Shown here in pieces: positions 7,652 through 15,302 of a stretch of 34,670 nt of DNA. The translations under genes were made by a program, and so were the position numbers. The stretch is taken from the NCBI RefSeq assembly GCF_937890665.1, contig NZ_CALADU010000285.1, positions 1-34,670 on the forward strand, given 5' to 3'. The notes beneath the pieces were generated by a model. That model did no database searches. It saw only the letters and a program-made list of their open reading frames with translations, and was not told where the DNA came from. Positions within the stretch are counted from its first letter, which is position 1, and every line of letters begins with the position of its first letter. This DNA comes from an uncultured Subdoligranulum sp. (GTDB lineage Bacteria; Bacillota_A; Clostridia; Oscillospirales; Ruminococcaceae).

Positions 7652-9163
7652 ATGGATTTTTGGCATGATGCAGCACTGCAAAAACGATGGCTGCGCCGTT
7701 TTTTGCTGCTGACCGTTGTGTTGTTGCTTCCGGTGGTTGTGCTAGCCGCGTATGCGCGACCTTCAGCGGATGATTATGTATATGCGGCGCGCACGCATGC
7801 GGTGGTGCAACAGTATGGGTTTGACTTGCCGCGTTTGTTGGCTGCTGCATGGGAGACGACTGTCTACTTTTTCCAGAATTGGCAAGGACTGTATGTGTCC
7901 GGCTTTTTGTTGGCTTTGCAGCCGGCAATTTTTGGAAACCAATGGTATGGCCTGACGTTGATTTGTGTGTTGCTTCCGCTCTTTCTGTGTTTGTATGGGG
8001 CGGCGCGGCTGGTTATTTTGCGGTTGGAACCGGCTCAAAAGCGATTGCCATTGGCATTGGCGGTTCTGTTTTTGTTTGCCTTTGTAGAAGGAATGCCGTC
8101 GCCGGTAGAGGGGCTATATTGGTTTAATGGAGCCATGAACTATCTGCCGTATTTTTCCCTTGCGGTTCTCAATGCCGGGATGGCATTTGCGCTGAGTCTG
8201 CGCGTACGGATTTCCCGGAAAAGACGGATTTTCTTTGCTGCGGCAGGAGTTGTGTTGGGCTTTATAATTGGCGGCGGACATCAAGTGGTAGGGGAATTGA
8301 ATATCCTGCTGCTACTGCTGATTACGGTGCTGACAGTTAAACGGAAAAATTTCTGGACTTGCCCGGCATTGCTGGCGGCAGGGATTGGCTTGCTGATCAA
8401 CGTCGCAGCTCCCGGAACCCATGTACGTACGGAAGGGTTTGCGCAAGCGGGCTTTTTGGAGGCCGTGGTTAAAAGCTTTGTGTTGGCCATCATGCAAGGG
8501 ATTCGTTGGCTGGATGTGCCGTTGGTATGCCTTTTGATTTTGTTAGCATTCCCGTTGCGTAGGTTGGCGCAAAGTCAAGTGCTTTCGGACCGAGCGTTCC
8601 GTCATCCGTGGGGCGGGCTTGCCGTTACTTTTGTGTTAGTTTGGGCAATGATCTTTTTGCCGTCCTATACGATGGGGGGCATTGGTGCCGGACGTTTGCT
8701 GAACGTGGTTTGGATGACTTTCATTCTGGGGCTGTCTGTATCTGAGTTTTTGGTGTTCGGATGGCTGGAACGGGTGCAGGGATTCTCTTTGACTCCCGCG
8801 GAGCACTTTTTGACGCGCCATGCGGGGATGTTGCCTAAACTGGCCGTGGCCATGATGGTGTGTATGGCTTGCATCGGCAGCCATACAGTTAAGGAAGGGC
8901 AAGACAACTATTTTGCCACCAGTTTGGAAGCCGCGTATGAATTGGCGAATGGTCAGGCGTTTCGTTTCGCGAAAGCATTGGATGAAAGAGAAGCATTGCT
9001 AGAGGATGAAAACCAGCGGGAGGTTGCAATCACACCGCTTGCAGCAGAAGACCGACCTTGGTTGCTATATTATACAGATATTTCCGTCGGACCAGATCTG
9101 TGGGGATTGACCCCTTATTACGGAAAAGACTCTGTTGTAGTGGTAGCCAATACAAAAGAATAA
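7652..9163 (+). CDS. DUF6056-like multipass membrane protein
   Basis: This 503-residue integral membrane protein has about ten hydrophobic helices and a soluble C-terminal tail of roughly 90 residues. An acidic pair directly after the first helix (ARPSADDYVYA, about residues 31-41) and an aromatic loop (FVEGMPSPVEGLYWFNGAMNYLP) resemble the DUF6056 family. Those proteins have the layout of GT-C glycosyltransferases, in which such an acidic loop is catalytic. A role in adding sugars to an envelope polymer is inference only. It is the last gene of the deoB operon, 30 bases after the hydrolase, and is followed directly by a terminator. Confidence 0.75.
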   Translation: MDFWHDAALQKRWLRRFLLLTVVLLLPVVVLAAYARPSADDYVYAARTHAVVQQYGFDLPRLLAAAWETTVYFFQNWQGLYVSGFLLALQPAIFGNQWYGLTLICVLLPLFLCLYGAARLVILRLEPAQKRLPLALAVLFLFAFVEGMPSPVEGLYWFNGAMNYLPYFSLAVLNAGMAFALSLRVRISRKRRIFFAAAGVVLGFIIGGGHQVVGELNILLLLLITVLTVKRKNFWTCPALLAAGIGLLINVAAPGTHVRTEGFAQAGFLEAVVKSFVLAIMQGIRWLDVPLVCLLILLAFPLRRLAQSQVLSDRAFRHPWGGLAVTFVLVWAMIFLPSYTMGGIGAGRLLNVVWMTFILGLSVSEFLVFGWLERVQGFSLTPAEHFLTRHAGMLPKLAVAMMVCMACIGSHTVKEGQDNYFATSLEAAYELANGQAFRFAKALDEREALLEDENQREVAITPLAAEDRPWLLYYTDISVGPDLWGLTPYYGKDSVVVVANTKE

Positions 9164-9198
9164 AAAAACGGCACAGCTTTTGGCTGTGCCGTTTTTTT
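9164..9198. terminator. Bidirectional terminator between convergent operons
   Basis: ACGGCACAGC (9168-9177) pairs perfectly with GCTGTGCCGT (9183-9192) around TTTTG, flanked by an A run on the left and a T run on the right. It serves the DUF6056 gene on the plus strand and the ATP-grasp gene on the minus strand. Confidence 0.93.
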
Positions 9199-9231
9199 GT
9201 AAGTGAGTCATAGAAGGGCAGGAAACAACAA

Positions 9232-10425
9232 TTATGCCCGTTCTTGTACATACCGAATAAAAGCGTCTCGTTCGTTACGGGTACGCAGGTTGGCGGTATA
9301 CATTCGATCTCCCATATCCAGACGTAAAGCTAAAGGCAATTCGTCGCACATTTTCATGCGACTGCCATAGCGAGCCATGATCTGTTCGTGAGAATGTTTG
9401 TAGGTGTGGCAGTCCCGCCGAGACGCATAGGCGCAATAATATTTGGGACCGTTGAGATCTAAATTACGGACTTCGTCATAGCAAACCATGTCGGCCCAAA
9501 TTTGGTAGCAATCCACCGAGTTGGCGTAGTTGATCATATCAGGGGTGTAACCACCGGCGGGACGCATGTTGACTTCCAACGCGACATAGTCGCCCTTTTT
9601 GCCAAGGCCCGGTTTGTCCTCGTTGAGCTGGAAAAATTCGCAGTGAAAGAAGCGGCTCTTAGCACCGAACGCCTTAATGGTGCGAAATCCGACGTCCTTC
9701 AGTGCGGCCGGGACGGTCTTTTGCGTCCAATAGGCAAGGTCGCCTTTTTGGCTGACAATGTCGAGAAGCGGTGTGGGAAAAACGTTGGAAGTGTAGAAAA
9801 GAGGGACACAATGAGAGTCGGTTACGCCGTCAAAACTGACAATGGTGCCGTTAATGTACTCCTCCATAATATAGGAAACACTGGGAAGCTTGGCAAAAAA
9901 GGCTTTTAAGTCTTTTTCGTTTTTGAGTTTGTAGGTGGCTTCCGCGCCACAGCCGTTGTCTGGTTTTACGATAACGGGGTATCCCACCGTGCCGATAAAG
10001 TTCCGGGCGGCATCGATGGTGGTGACCATGTGATGCCGCGCGACGGGAACACCGGCGGCGCGATAACTGTCCTTCATCTTGCTTTTAAACTTGATGCGTT
10101 GAATGAAATCGTTTTGTGCACCCGTCGTAATATTAAAATCGGTGCGCAACTGGGCGTCCATCTCCAGCCAATACTCATTGTTGGATTCTAACCAATCAAT
10201 TTTTCCGTAGTGGAAGGTGAAATAGCCCACCGCACGGACCATTTCATCGTAATTGCCCAGATTATCTACGCGATAATACTCTGTTAGGCAATCCTTCAAT
10301 TCATAGGGGATTTCATCAAAGGGGGCGTCGCCAATCCCCAGCACGTTGACACCGTTGCGGCGAAGACGATCACAAAAATTCCAATAGGTTTTCGGAAAAT
10401 GCGGGCTGACAAAAATAAAATTCAT
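9232..10425 (-). CDS. ATP-grasp domain ligase of unknown substrate
   Basis: This 397-residue cytoplasmic protein has the three ATP-grasp parts. They are an N-terminal Rossmann-like pre-ATP domain (MNFIFVSPHFPKTYWNF), a central ATP-binding region with GYPVIVKPDNGCGAEATYKL (about residues 150-169) and IMEEYINGTIVSFDG, and a Mg-binding C-terminal motif ALEVNMRPAGGYTPD. Such enzymes join a carboxylate to an amine or thiol through an acyl-phosphate. The substrate cannot be read from sequence, and the carboxylate-amine ligase/PurD-like group is the closest I can name. It lies 32 bases after the DUF4250 gene and converges on the hydrolase/DUF6056 operon. Confidence 0.85.
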   Translation of the reverse strand: MNFIFVSPHFPKTYWNFCDRLRRNGVNVLGIGDAPFDEIPYELKDCLTEYYRVDNLGNYDEMVRAVGYFTFHYGKIDWLESNNEYWLEMDAQLRTDFNITTGAQNDFIQRIKFKSKMKDSYRAAGVPVARHHMVTTIDAARNFIGTVGYPVIVKPDNGCGAEATYKLKNEKDLKAFFAKLPSVSYIMEEYINGTIVSFDGVTDSHCVPLFYTSNVFPTPLLDIVSQKGDLAYWTQKTVPAALKDVGFRTIKAFGAKSRFFHCEFFQLNEDKPGLGKKGDYVALEVNMRPAGGYTPDMINYANSVDCYQIWADMVCYDEVRNLDLNGPKYYCAYASRRDCHTYKHSHEQIMARYGSRMKMCDELPLALRLDMGDRMYTANLRTRNERDAFIRYVQERA

Positions 10426-10457
10426 CTATGCGATGACTTCCTCTCTCACAAAGGGAT

Positions 10458-10631
10458 TTACACAAATTGGTTCTGCGCAGGATCATATTCGTATCCTACC
10501 TCTGCAAGAGCCGCACGCAGAGCTGCTTCATCGGCGCTCTCCTCTTCGCAGAGAAGTGCCAAACTGGCGTAAGAATCACGCAGCTTGGTGTTGACATAAC
10601 TTAATAAAATAATCGGATCGCTGGGTAGCAT
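10458..10631 (-). CDS. DUF4250 family small protein
   Basis: A 57-residue protein with the whole DUF4250 pattern: MLPSDPIILLSYVNTKLRD at the N-terminus, an acidic middle (CEEESADEAAL) and the ending GYEYDPAQNQF. The family is common in Clostridia and has no known function. ATG 10631 follows AAGGAG with normal spacing; an in-frame ATG at 10682 would extend into the rpmB terminator and is not credible. It lies between rpmB and the ATP-grasp gene, and since a promoter is not evident in the short gap after the terminator it may depend on readthrough from rpmB. Confidence 0.88.
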   Translation of the reverse strand: MLPSDPIILLSYVNTKLRDSYASLALLCEEESADEAALRAALAEVGYEYDPAQNQFV

Positions 10632-10665
10632 GGAACGGCTCCTTATAAGTAAAAATGCCAGAAAA

Positions 10666-10696
10666 GAGAAAAAGCCGGTCACGCGACGTGACCGGC
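10666..10696 (-). terminator. Terminator/attenuator after rpmB
   Basis: On the minus strand, a perfect 10-bp stem (10696-10687 with 10683-10674, loop of three bases) is followed by TTTTTCTCTTTTC. It lies between rpmB and the DUF4250 gene and may only partly stop transcription. Confidence 0.88.
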
Positions 10697-10711
10697 AATT
10701 TTTCTTTCCAA

Positions 10712-10900
10712 TCAGACCGCGCGGGTAACTTTACCAGAGCGCAGGCAGCGGGTGCAGGCGTAGATATACTTCGGGGAACCGTCCACGATCGCCTTCACGC
10801 GCTTGACATTGGGGTTCCAAGTACGGTTGCTCCGACGATGAGAGTGGGAAACCTTAATACCGAACGTGACACCCTTGCCACAGCAAGAACATTTGGCCAT
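10712..10900 (-). CDS. rpmB: 50S ribosomal protein L28
   Basis: L28 of 62 residues, a component of the large ribosomal subunit. It is the zinc-ribbon form: CSCCGKG near the N-terminus (Cys4, Cys7) and CTRC at Cys49/Cys52. The conserved SHSHRRSNRTWNPNV block is present. ATG 10900 has an almost perfect AAAGGAGGTG site upstream; the longer open frame to 11032 runs through the promoter and is not coding. In Bacillus subtilis rpmB sits next to spoVM, but here the two are about 20 kb apart. Confidence 0.97.
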   Translation of the reverse strand: MAKCSCCGKGVTFGIKVSHSHRRSNRTWNPNVKRVKAIVDGSPKYIYACTRCLRSGKVTRAV

Positions 10901-10933
10901 AATTGCTTGCACCTCCTTTTCAATAGCTGTACT

Positions 10934-10962
10934 ATTATAGCGAATATTTCGCGGAATTGCAA
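10934..10962 (-). promoter_or_regulatory. Sigma-A promoter of rpmB
   Basis: On the minus strand TTGCAA (10962-10957) and TATAAT (10939-10934) are exactly 17 bases apart. The spacer holds inverted arms GCGAA/TTCGC (10940-10952). Confidence 0.82.
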
Positions 10963-11055
10963 GCCCTTTACATAAAAAAATTGGACTTTTTTTGCATTGC
11001 AACGCATTTGGAGAAAATGACGTCGCACACAATAGGCGAAGCGTCAGGCAGGGGC

Positions 11056-11084
11056 TTGTTTTGCGCCATTTTGTACGATATAAT
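11056..11084 (+). promoter_or_regulatory. Sigma-A promoter of the M50-scpAB operon
   Basis: TTGTTT at 11056-11061 and TATAAT at 11079-11084 are 17 bases apart, diverging from the rpmB promoter. Confidence 0.6.
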
Positions 11085-11116
11085 AAATTGATATTCTAAA
11101 TAGGGTGGTGTTTGTC

Positions 11117-11770
11117 TTGAACGGCTTGCTGACACCGTACGAAATTCTACAGTATTTGATTCGCGCGGTGGTGGTGCTGATTGCCATTCCTTTTCACGAG
11201 GCTTCGCATGCTCTCGTCAGTCATTGGTTAGGGGACGACACGGCTGTCCGTGCTGGAAGACTATCCCTAAATCCCATGCGTCATTTTGATCCTTTGGGTG
11301 CACTGTGTATGCTGGTGGGTGGCGTTGGATGGGCTAAGCCGGTGGGGGTTAATCCTCGTAACTATAAAAATCCCAAGGTGGGAATGGCTATTTCCGCAGC
11401 AGCCGGTCCGGTCAGTAATTTGCTGCTGGCGTGGATTTCCATGATTTTTTATAAAGTGGTGATATATAGCGGAATCGCAGGAACTTTGCCGCCGCTGATG
11501 CTTTTTGGCTATGATATGGTGGTTATGAATCTCAGTTTGGCAGTTTTTAACCTAATCCCAATTCCACCATTTGACGGCAGTCGGATTATCCTGCTATTTT
11601 TGCCGCAGCGGCTGTATTTCAAAGCCATGCGGTATGAGCGGTATATCATGTTGGCGGTGCTGCTGTTGGTGTTTTTGGGGTGGCTGAGCGGACCGCTGTC
11701 TATGGTGGTAAACTTTTTGTGGGGCCGTATGGTGGAATTGACGGCGTTTGTAGAATGGTTCTGGGGGTAA
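11117..11770 (+). CDS. Site-2 protease (M50) family membrane protein
   Basis: A membrane-embedded zinc metalloprotease of the M50 family, about 217 residues. The active-site HEASH (HExxH) lies in the first helix (IAIPFHEASHALVSHWLGD), and the second metal motif is FNLIPIPPFDGSRI, with its aspartate as third ligand. Four to six hydrophobic segments are visible. It is the short form without PDZ or CBS domain (YwhC-like), and is not clearly SpoIVFB. The frame is open from GTG 11105; TTG 11117 is better placed, six bases after GGTGGTG, but the choice is uncertain. It stops two bases before the likely scpA start. Confidence 0.88.
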   Translation: MNGLLTPYEILQYLIRAVVVLIAIPFHEASHALVSHWLGDDTAVRAGRLSLNPMRHFDPLGALCMLVGGVGWAKPVGVNPRNYKNPKVGMAISAAAGPVSNLLLAWISMIFYKVVIYSGIAGTLPPLMLFGYDMVVMNLSLAVFNLIPIPPFDGSRIILLFLPQRLYFKAMRYERYIMLAVLLLVFLGWLSGPLSMVVNFLWGRMVELTAFVEWFWG

Positions 11771-11772
11771 CT

Positions 11773-12504
11773 TTGCAGGAAACTCTAACTTTTAAACTGG
11801 AAGATTTTGAAGGGCCATTGGATCTGTTGCTGTATCTGGTGGGAAAAAATAAAATGAATCTCTATGATGTCAATATCATGGAGTTGATTGACCAATATAC
11901 TGCGGCCATTCGTACTTTGCAAGCCAACCGTATGGATGTGTCCAGTGAATTTATTGATATGGCGGCCCACTTGGTGCAGATGAAAAGCGCCCTTTTGCTG
12001 CCGCGCAGCCCGGAAGCAGAACGAATGAAGGCGGAATTGACCGGGCGCTTGATTGAATACAGCGCTTGCAAAGAAGTGGCGGCTCAACTTGGAAGCCGAG
12101 CGCGGGATCTGTATACAGCGGTACGGCAGCCGATGCCTCTGGTAGGCGCCGCTGAATATACCCGTCGTCACGATCCAAACCTTTTGGTACAGGCTTGGTT
12201 CAATCTAATGGGCAGAAGTTTGCGTAAACGCAAGCCCACTCAGGACCGTTTTGAGCCCTTGGTAACCGCACCGTTTGTTTCGGTGGCCAGTCGGGTATCA
12301 CATATGCTGCGCGGCATTTTACGGGGAAGCTTGCACAAGATGAGTCAGCTTTTCAGCCGGGAAGAAAGCCGCAGCACCAATGTGGCCACCTTCTTGGCAT
12401 TGTTGGAGTTGATTCGTGCTGGCCGTATCCGCATTGATGACAACGGTACGTTGGATTTGGATCGAAGCCACCACAGACGAAAGGAGGGCAATGCCCGTGA
12501 ATGA
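11773..12504 (+). CDS. scpA: Segregation and condensation protein A
   Basis: ScpA is the kleisin subunit of the SMC-ScpAB condensin, which compacts and separates the chromosome. The N-terminal signature FKLEDFEGPLDLLLYLV and NLYDVNIMELIDQY is complete. The middle is charged and less conserved, and the C-terminal winged helix (VATFLALLELIRAGRIRI) closes the protein at about 243 residues, the family norm. The start is probably TTG 11773, five bases after GGGGG at the end of the protease gene; an in-frame ATG at 11755 has no ribosome site. The stop overlaps scpB, so ScpA and ScpB are likely made in a coupled way. Confidence 0.94.
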   Translation: MQETLTFKLEDFEGPLDLLLYLVGKNKMNLYDVNIMELIDQYTAAIRTLQANRMDVSSEFIDMAAHLVQMKSALLLPRSPEAERMKAELTGRLIEYSACKEVAAQLGSRARDLYTAVRQPMPLVGAAEYTRRHDPNLLVQAWFNLMGRSLRKRKPTQDRFEPLVTAPFVSVASRVSHMLRGILRGSLHKMSQLFSREESRSTNVATFLALLELIRAGRIRIDDNGTLDLDRSHHRRKEGNARE

Positions 12505-13081
12505 AGCGCAGCAGATTGGCGCGCTGGAGGCGATGCTGTTTGCCCATGCCGAACCAGTAGAAGCAGAGCGTTTGGCAGATGCGCTGCGGCTTTCGACTGT
12601 AGAGACGCAGGAACTTTTGGAGCGTTTGCAGCAACGCTATGATGAGCAGGAAAGCGGTCTGACGTTGCTTCGGTTTGAACCGGATCGCTGGCAGATGACT
12701 ACGAGGCCCTATTATGGCGAAATGGTCAAACGTATTTTGGATACTCGCCGTAACGCGCCCTTGTCACCCGCAGCTTTGGAAGTGTTGGCGGTTATTGCTT
12801 ATAACCAGCCGGTGTCCCGCAGCTTTATCGAGCAGGTACGTGGTGTAGATTCTTCTTCCACCGTAACGAAACTGTTGGAAAAGGGCCTTATTGAAGAGGC
12901 CGGACGGTTGGATCTGCCCGGAAAACCGGTGGCTTTTCAGGTGACGGATACATTCCTTCGGGTATTTGGTCTGGCGAGTTTGAGAGATTTGCCGCCTTTG
13001 CATGACGAAGGCGAGGCAGAAGCGTTGTCGGAAACTGCGGAACCGGCGGAAGAGGATAGCGAACAGCTGGAATGGAAGTGA
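12491..13081 (+). CDS. scpB: Segregation and condensation protein B
   Basis: ScpB dimerises and binds ScpA in the SMC condensin complex. The roughly 196-residue protein shows two winged-helix domains: ALEAMLFAHAEPVEAERLADAL near the start and the conserved core LSPAALEVLAVIAYNQPVSRSFIEQVRGVDSS, followed by LLEKGLIEEAGRLDLPGKPVAFQVTDTFLRVFGL. The acidic C-terminal tail is typical. AAGGAGG at 12481-12487 lies only three bases before ATG 12491 but nine before GTG 12497, so the true start may be GTG 12497, six bases later. It overlaps the end of scpA. Confidence 0.94.
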   Translation: MPVNEAQQIGALEAMLFAHAEPVEAERLADALRLSTVETQELLERLQQRYDEQESGLTLLRFEPDRWQMTTRPYYGEMVKRILDTRRNAPLSPAALEVLAVIAYNQPVSRSFIEQVRGVDSSSTVTKLLEKGLIEEAGRLDLPGKPVAFQVTDTFLRVFGLASLRDLPPLHDEGEAEALSETAEPAEEDSEQLEWK

Positions 13082-13088
13082 GCGAACC

Positions 13089-13895
13089 ATGCCTGTCTTG
13101 CTAGCAATCATAAAAATCGTGGCAGTCCTTCTGGCAATCTTAGTGTTGCTCATCGTAACGGCTTTGCTACTGCCATTGGGATTCTCTTTCGATTACCATT
13201 TGGGAAGATTTCGCGTGGAGGCTATCTATGGCCCGCTGCGCCGCACCGTGTGGGCGCACCGCTCGGGGCACCAGCGGCATGCCAAAGCGGAAACGCCAAA
13301 AGCGGAGGTGGCTGTGCCGAAACGTGTGGTTCCGGAAACGCCTCCTTCTGCAGAAAAACAGCCTAAAAAACCTAAGGCGGAAGCAAGTGCCAGTCAACAA
13401 GTACTTCCCACCGGAGAATTTGTGCCGCCAATTCAGGAAGGGTTACCGCCTGATGAAGAAGAGGCAGAACTTCCTTCCGGTGCCAGAAGCCGGCTGGAAC
13501 GAGTGCTCGATTTGTTGGAAGAGGATCCGAAAGCGCTGGCCAACTGTGTGTTGGCACATATGCGGTGGTTGGATCGCCATTCCCTTTTTAAAATAAAAGT
13601 GCGTCATCTGCATGTGTATTGGACCGTGACCTGCGAGGATGCTTCTCGCACTGCGATTGTCTATGGTGCAGAGATGGCTGCTTTTAATACGGCGTTATCA
13701 CTGGCACAGCAGGTGATTCGTTTGCAAAGTGATGTGTTGTGGCTAGAACCGGATTTTACAGGCGAACATCGTGCCAAACGCAAAGTTTCTTTTGTCGTTT
13801 CGGCCAGTGCGATTTTAATGATTCACCTGCTGTATCGCGTTTGGAAAGATCCGTTGTTACAACCGGCAGCGCAAACTGAACCACAAACAAATTAA
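13089..13895 (+). CDS. DUF2953-like membrane-anchored protein
   Basis: This 268-residue protein has one strong N-terminal membrane helix (about residues 3-30), then a lysine/proline/glutamate-rich linker (about 60-145) and a C-terminal domain with VRHLHVYWTVTCEDASRTAIVYG and VIRLQSDVLWLEPDF. Order and pattern fit DUF2953, a family often found between scpB and gerW in Clostridia, with sporulation links but no known activity. The linker is unusually long and charged. ATG 13089 follows the scpB stop by seven bases; GGAAGTGAG overlapping that stop is the ribosome site. Confidence 0.78.
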   Translation: MPVLLAIIKIVAVLLAILVLLIVTALLLPLGFSFDYHLGRFRVEAIYGPLRRTVWAHRSGHQRHAKAETPKAEVAVPKRVVPETPPSAEKQPKKPKAEASASQQVLPTGEFVPPIQEGLPPDEEEAELPSGARSRLERVLDLLEEDPKALANCVLAHMRWLDRHSLFKIKVRHLHVYWTVTCEDASRTAIVYGAEMAAFNTALSLAQQVIRLQSDVLWLEPDFTGEHRAKRKVSFVVSASAILMIHLLYRVWKDPLLQPAAQTEPQTN

Positions 13896-13929
13896 AACCA
13901 TAAGTATTTTATAACTGGGAGGCATTTTT

Positions 13930-14322
13930 ATGGCAGAACATCCGATTCAAGGTCTGATGGGCGTTACCATTGATAAGATCCGTGAAATGGTTGATACCAG
14001 CACCATCATTGGCGATCCGATTCATGTGGATGCCATTACTACGATCATTCCGGTGTCTCGCGTCACGTTTGGCTTTGCATCGGGCGGCTCCGATGTGGCG
14101 CCTAAATCCGACAAGCAGATGTTTGGCGGCGGCACGGGGGCCGGTGTGTCGGTTACGCCGGTAGCATTTTTGGTGATTTCTGGCGGCAATGTTCGTACCG
14201 TTCAACTGATTGAAAAAGTGACGGCAGTGGATAATGCGATCGCAGCGCTGCCGGAACTGGTGGAAAAGATTACCGCGATGATCAAGAAGGAAAAGCCCGA
14301 TGAGGCTGCTCCGGAAGCATAA
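13930..14322 (+). CDS. gerW: GerW (YtfJ) family spore protein
   Basis: The 130-residue protein matches the GerW/YtfJ family across its full length: HPIQGLMGVTIDKIREMVD at the start, then GDPI, TIIPVSRVTFGFASGGSD and the glycine-rich GGGTGAGVSVTPVAFLVI core. In Bacillus, GerW is a forespore protein needed for germination with some nutrients. The neighbours (scpAB, DUF2953, rluB) are the usual clostridial ones. TGGGAGG at 13916-13922 sets the start. A GerW homologue alone does not prove sporulation, but spoIVA, sipL and bofA at the other end of the window agree with it. Confidence 0.92.
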   Translation: MAEHPIQGLMGVTIDKIREMVDTSTIIGDPIHVDAITTIIPVSRVTFGFASGGSDVAPKSDKQMFGGGTGAGVSVTPVAFLVISGGNVRTVQLIEKVTAVDNAIAALPELVEKITAMIKKEKPDEAAPEA

Positions 14323-14331
14323 GGAGTAACC

Positions 14332-15135
14332 ATGGCAGAACAACGAATTCAAAAAGTGCTGGCGGATCAGGGAATTTGTTCCCGCCGAGAAGCGGAACGA
14401 CTGATTGCAGCCGGAAAAGTAAAAGTCAATGGACACCCGGTAGGGTTGGGCGACAAGATGGACCCCGATTATGATAAGGTTTCTATTGATGGCAAGAATG
14501 TTCGCATTGTGCGGAAACGGCAGTACACATATATTATGCTGCATAAACCTCGGGGCTATCTGACGACCCGCTCCGACGATCGTGGACGCAAAACGGTGAT
14601 GGATCTTGTGTCCGATGTGCCGGCCATGCTGCGCCCCGTGGGTCGTTTGGATAAGGACAGCGAGGGATTGCTGTTGATGACTGATGACGGAGCCTTTATC
14701 AATTTGCTGACGCACCCTTCGGGCGGCGTGGGTAAACTGTATCGTGTCACGGTGAATCCCCGTGCCACCGAGGAACAGGTAGTGCAGATGGCATCGGGTG
14801 TGGTACTGGATGACGGAGTCAAGACCCAACCTTGTGTAATCCATGTGGTGACGGATGAACCGGGCCGTACGGTGTTGGAAATTACCTTGCATGAGGGCCG
14901 CAACCGCCAGATTCGACGGATGTGCTCTGCTGTGGGCTTGCAGGTGGTGCGCTTGAAACGCAATGCGGAAGGTCCGGTCAAGTTAGGGATGCTTCAGCCG
15001 GGAGAGTACCGCGAGTTGAAAAAATCTGAAATTACTGCACTGCGTAATGCGGCACAGAAATCTTCCCGTACGTCGACGCCCCAAAAGGCGGAAAAACCTC
15101 GCCGTCCGGGACCATTGACGCGTCGTAAGGATTGA
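14332..15135 (+). CDS. rluB: 23S rRNA pseudouridine synthase, RluB/RsuA family
   Basis: Isomerises a uridine in 23S rRNA to pseudouridine during ribosome assembly. An N-terminal S4 RNA-binding domain (residues 1-60, RIQKVLADQGICSRREAERL) precedes the catalytic domain with GRLDKDSEGLLLMTDDG, whose aspartate is the nucleophile, and the RsuA-family motif EGRNRQIRRMC. The last 30 residues are a basic, low-complexity tail (KSSRTSTPQKAEKPRR). The family assignment is firm; RluB rather than RsuA follows from the scpB/gerW context, usual for Firmicutes. It starts nine bases after gerW and shares its transcript. Confidence 0.92.
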   Translation: MAEQRIQKVLADQGICSRREAERLIAAGKVKVNGHPVGLGDKMDPDYDKVSIDGKNVRIVRKRQYTYIMLHKPRGYLTTRSDDRGRKTVMDLVSDVPAMLRPVGRLDKDSEGLLLMTDDGAFINLLTHPSGGVGKLYRVTVNPRATEEQVVQMASGVVLDDGVKTQPCVIHVVTDEPGRTVLEITLHEGRNRQIRRMCSAVGLQVVRLKRNAEGPVKLGMLQPGEYRELKKSEITALRNAAQKSSRTSTPQKAEKPRRPGPLTRRKD

Positions 15136-15203
15136 ATGACAAAAAAAGCTGCGCGAAATACAAAAAAGTGGGAAAAAATCCAGAAAAATGGAAGACTTTC
15201 TAC

Positions 15204-15221
15204 TTGTGGAATTTTACACAA
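15204..15221 (+). promoter_or_regulatory. Rex operator 1 (overlaps the -35 box)
   Basis: TTGTGGAATTTTACACAA agrees with the Rex consensus TTGTGAAnnnnTTCACAA at 12 of 14 defined positions, with both outer TTGTG/CACAA arms perfect. Rex represses when NADH is low relative to NAD+. Binding here would cover the -35 box and spacer. The consensus is known; use of the site is inference. Confidence 0.72.
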
Positions 15222-15232
15222 AGTAGTATAAT
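15204..15232 (+). promoter_or_regulatory. Sigma-A promoter of the carboxyltransferase operon
   Basis: TTGTGG at 15204-15209 and TATAAT at 15227-15232 are 17 bases apart, putting the start near 15239. The -35 box is the left half of a Rex-type operator. Confidence 0.8.
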
Positions 15233-15251
15233 TGTGCCAAATGACATATTT

Positions 15252-15269
15252 TTATGAACATTTTCACAA
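15252..15269 (+). promoter_or_regulatory. Rex operator 2 (in the leader)
   Basis: TTATGAACATTTTCACAA agrees with the Rex consensus at 13 of 14 defined positions. It lies at about +13 to +30, 48 bases centre to centre from operator 1. Confidence 0.72.
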
Positions 15270-15302
15270 AAAACAGTCAGTCTTATCATAGGAGGTCACT
15301 GT

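Noticed and set aside
6299..7681. 460-codon minus-strand frame opposite the DUF218 and hydrolase genes
   Set aside because: Antisense to two recognised domains with proper ribosome sites; no motif of its own.
10940..10952. GCGAA/TTCGC arms in the spacer of the rpmB promoter as an operator
   Set aside because: Five-base arms with a 3-base centre are short and could occur by chance, so I only mention them in the promoter entry.
11117..11770. M50 protease as SpoIVFB, the target of BofA
   Set aside because: Its sequence and scpAB context fit the general YwhC-like group; it lacks the SpoIVFB C-terminal CBS domain and is far from bofA.
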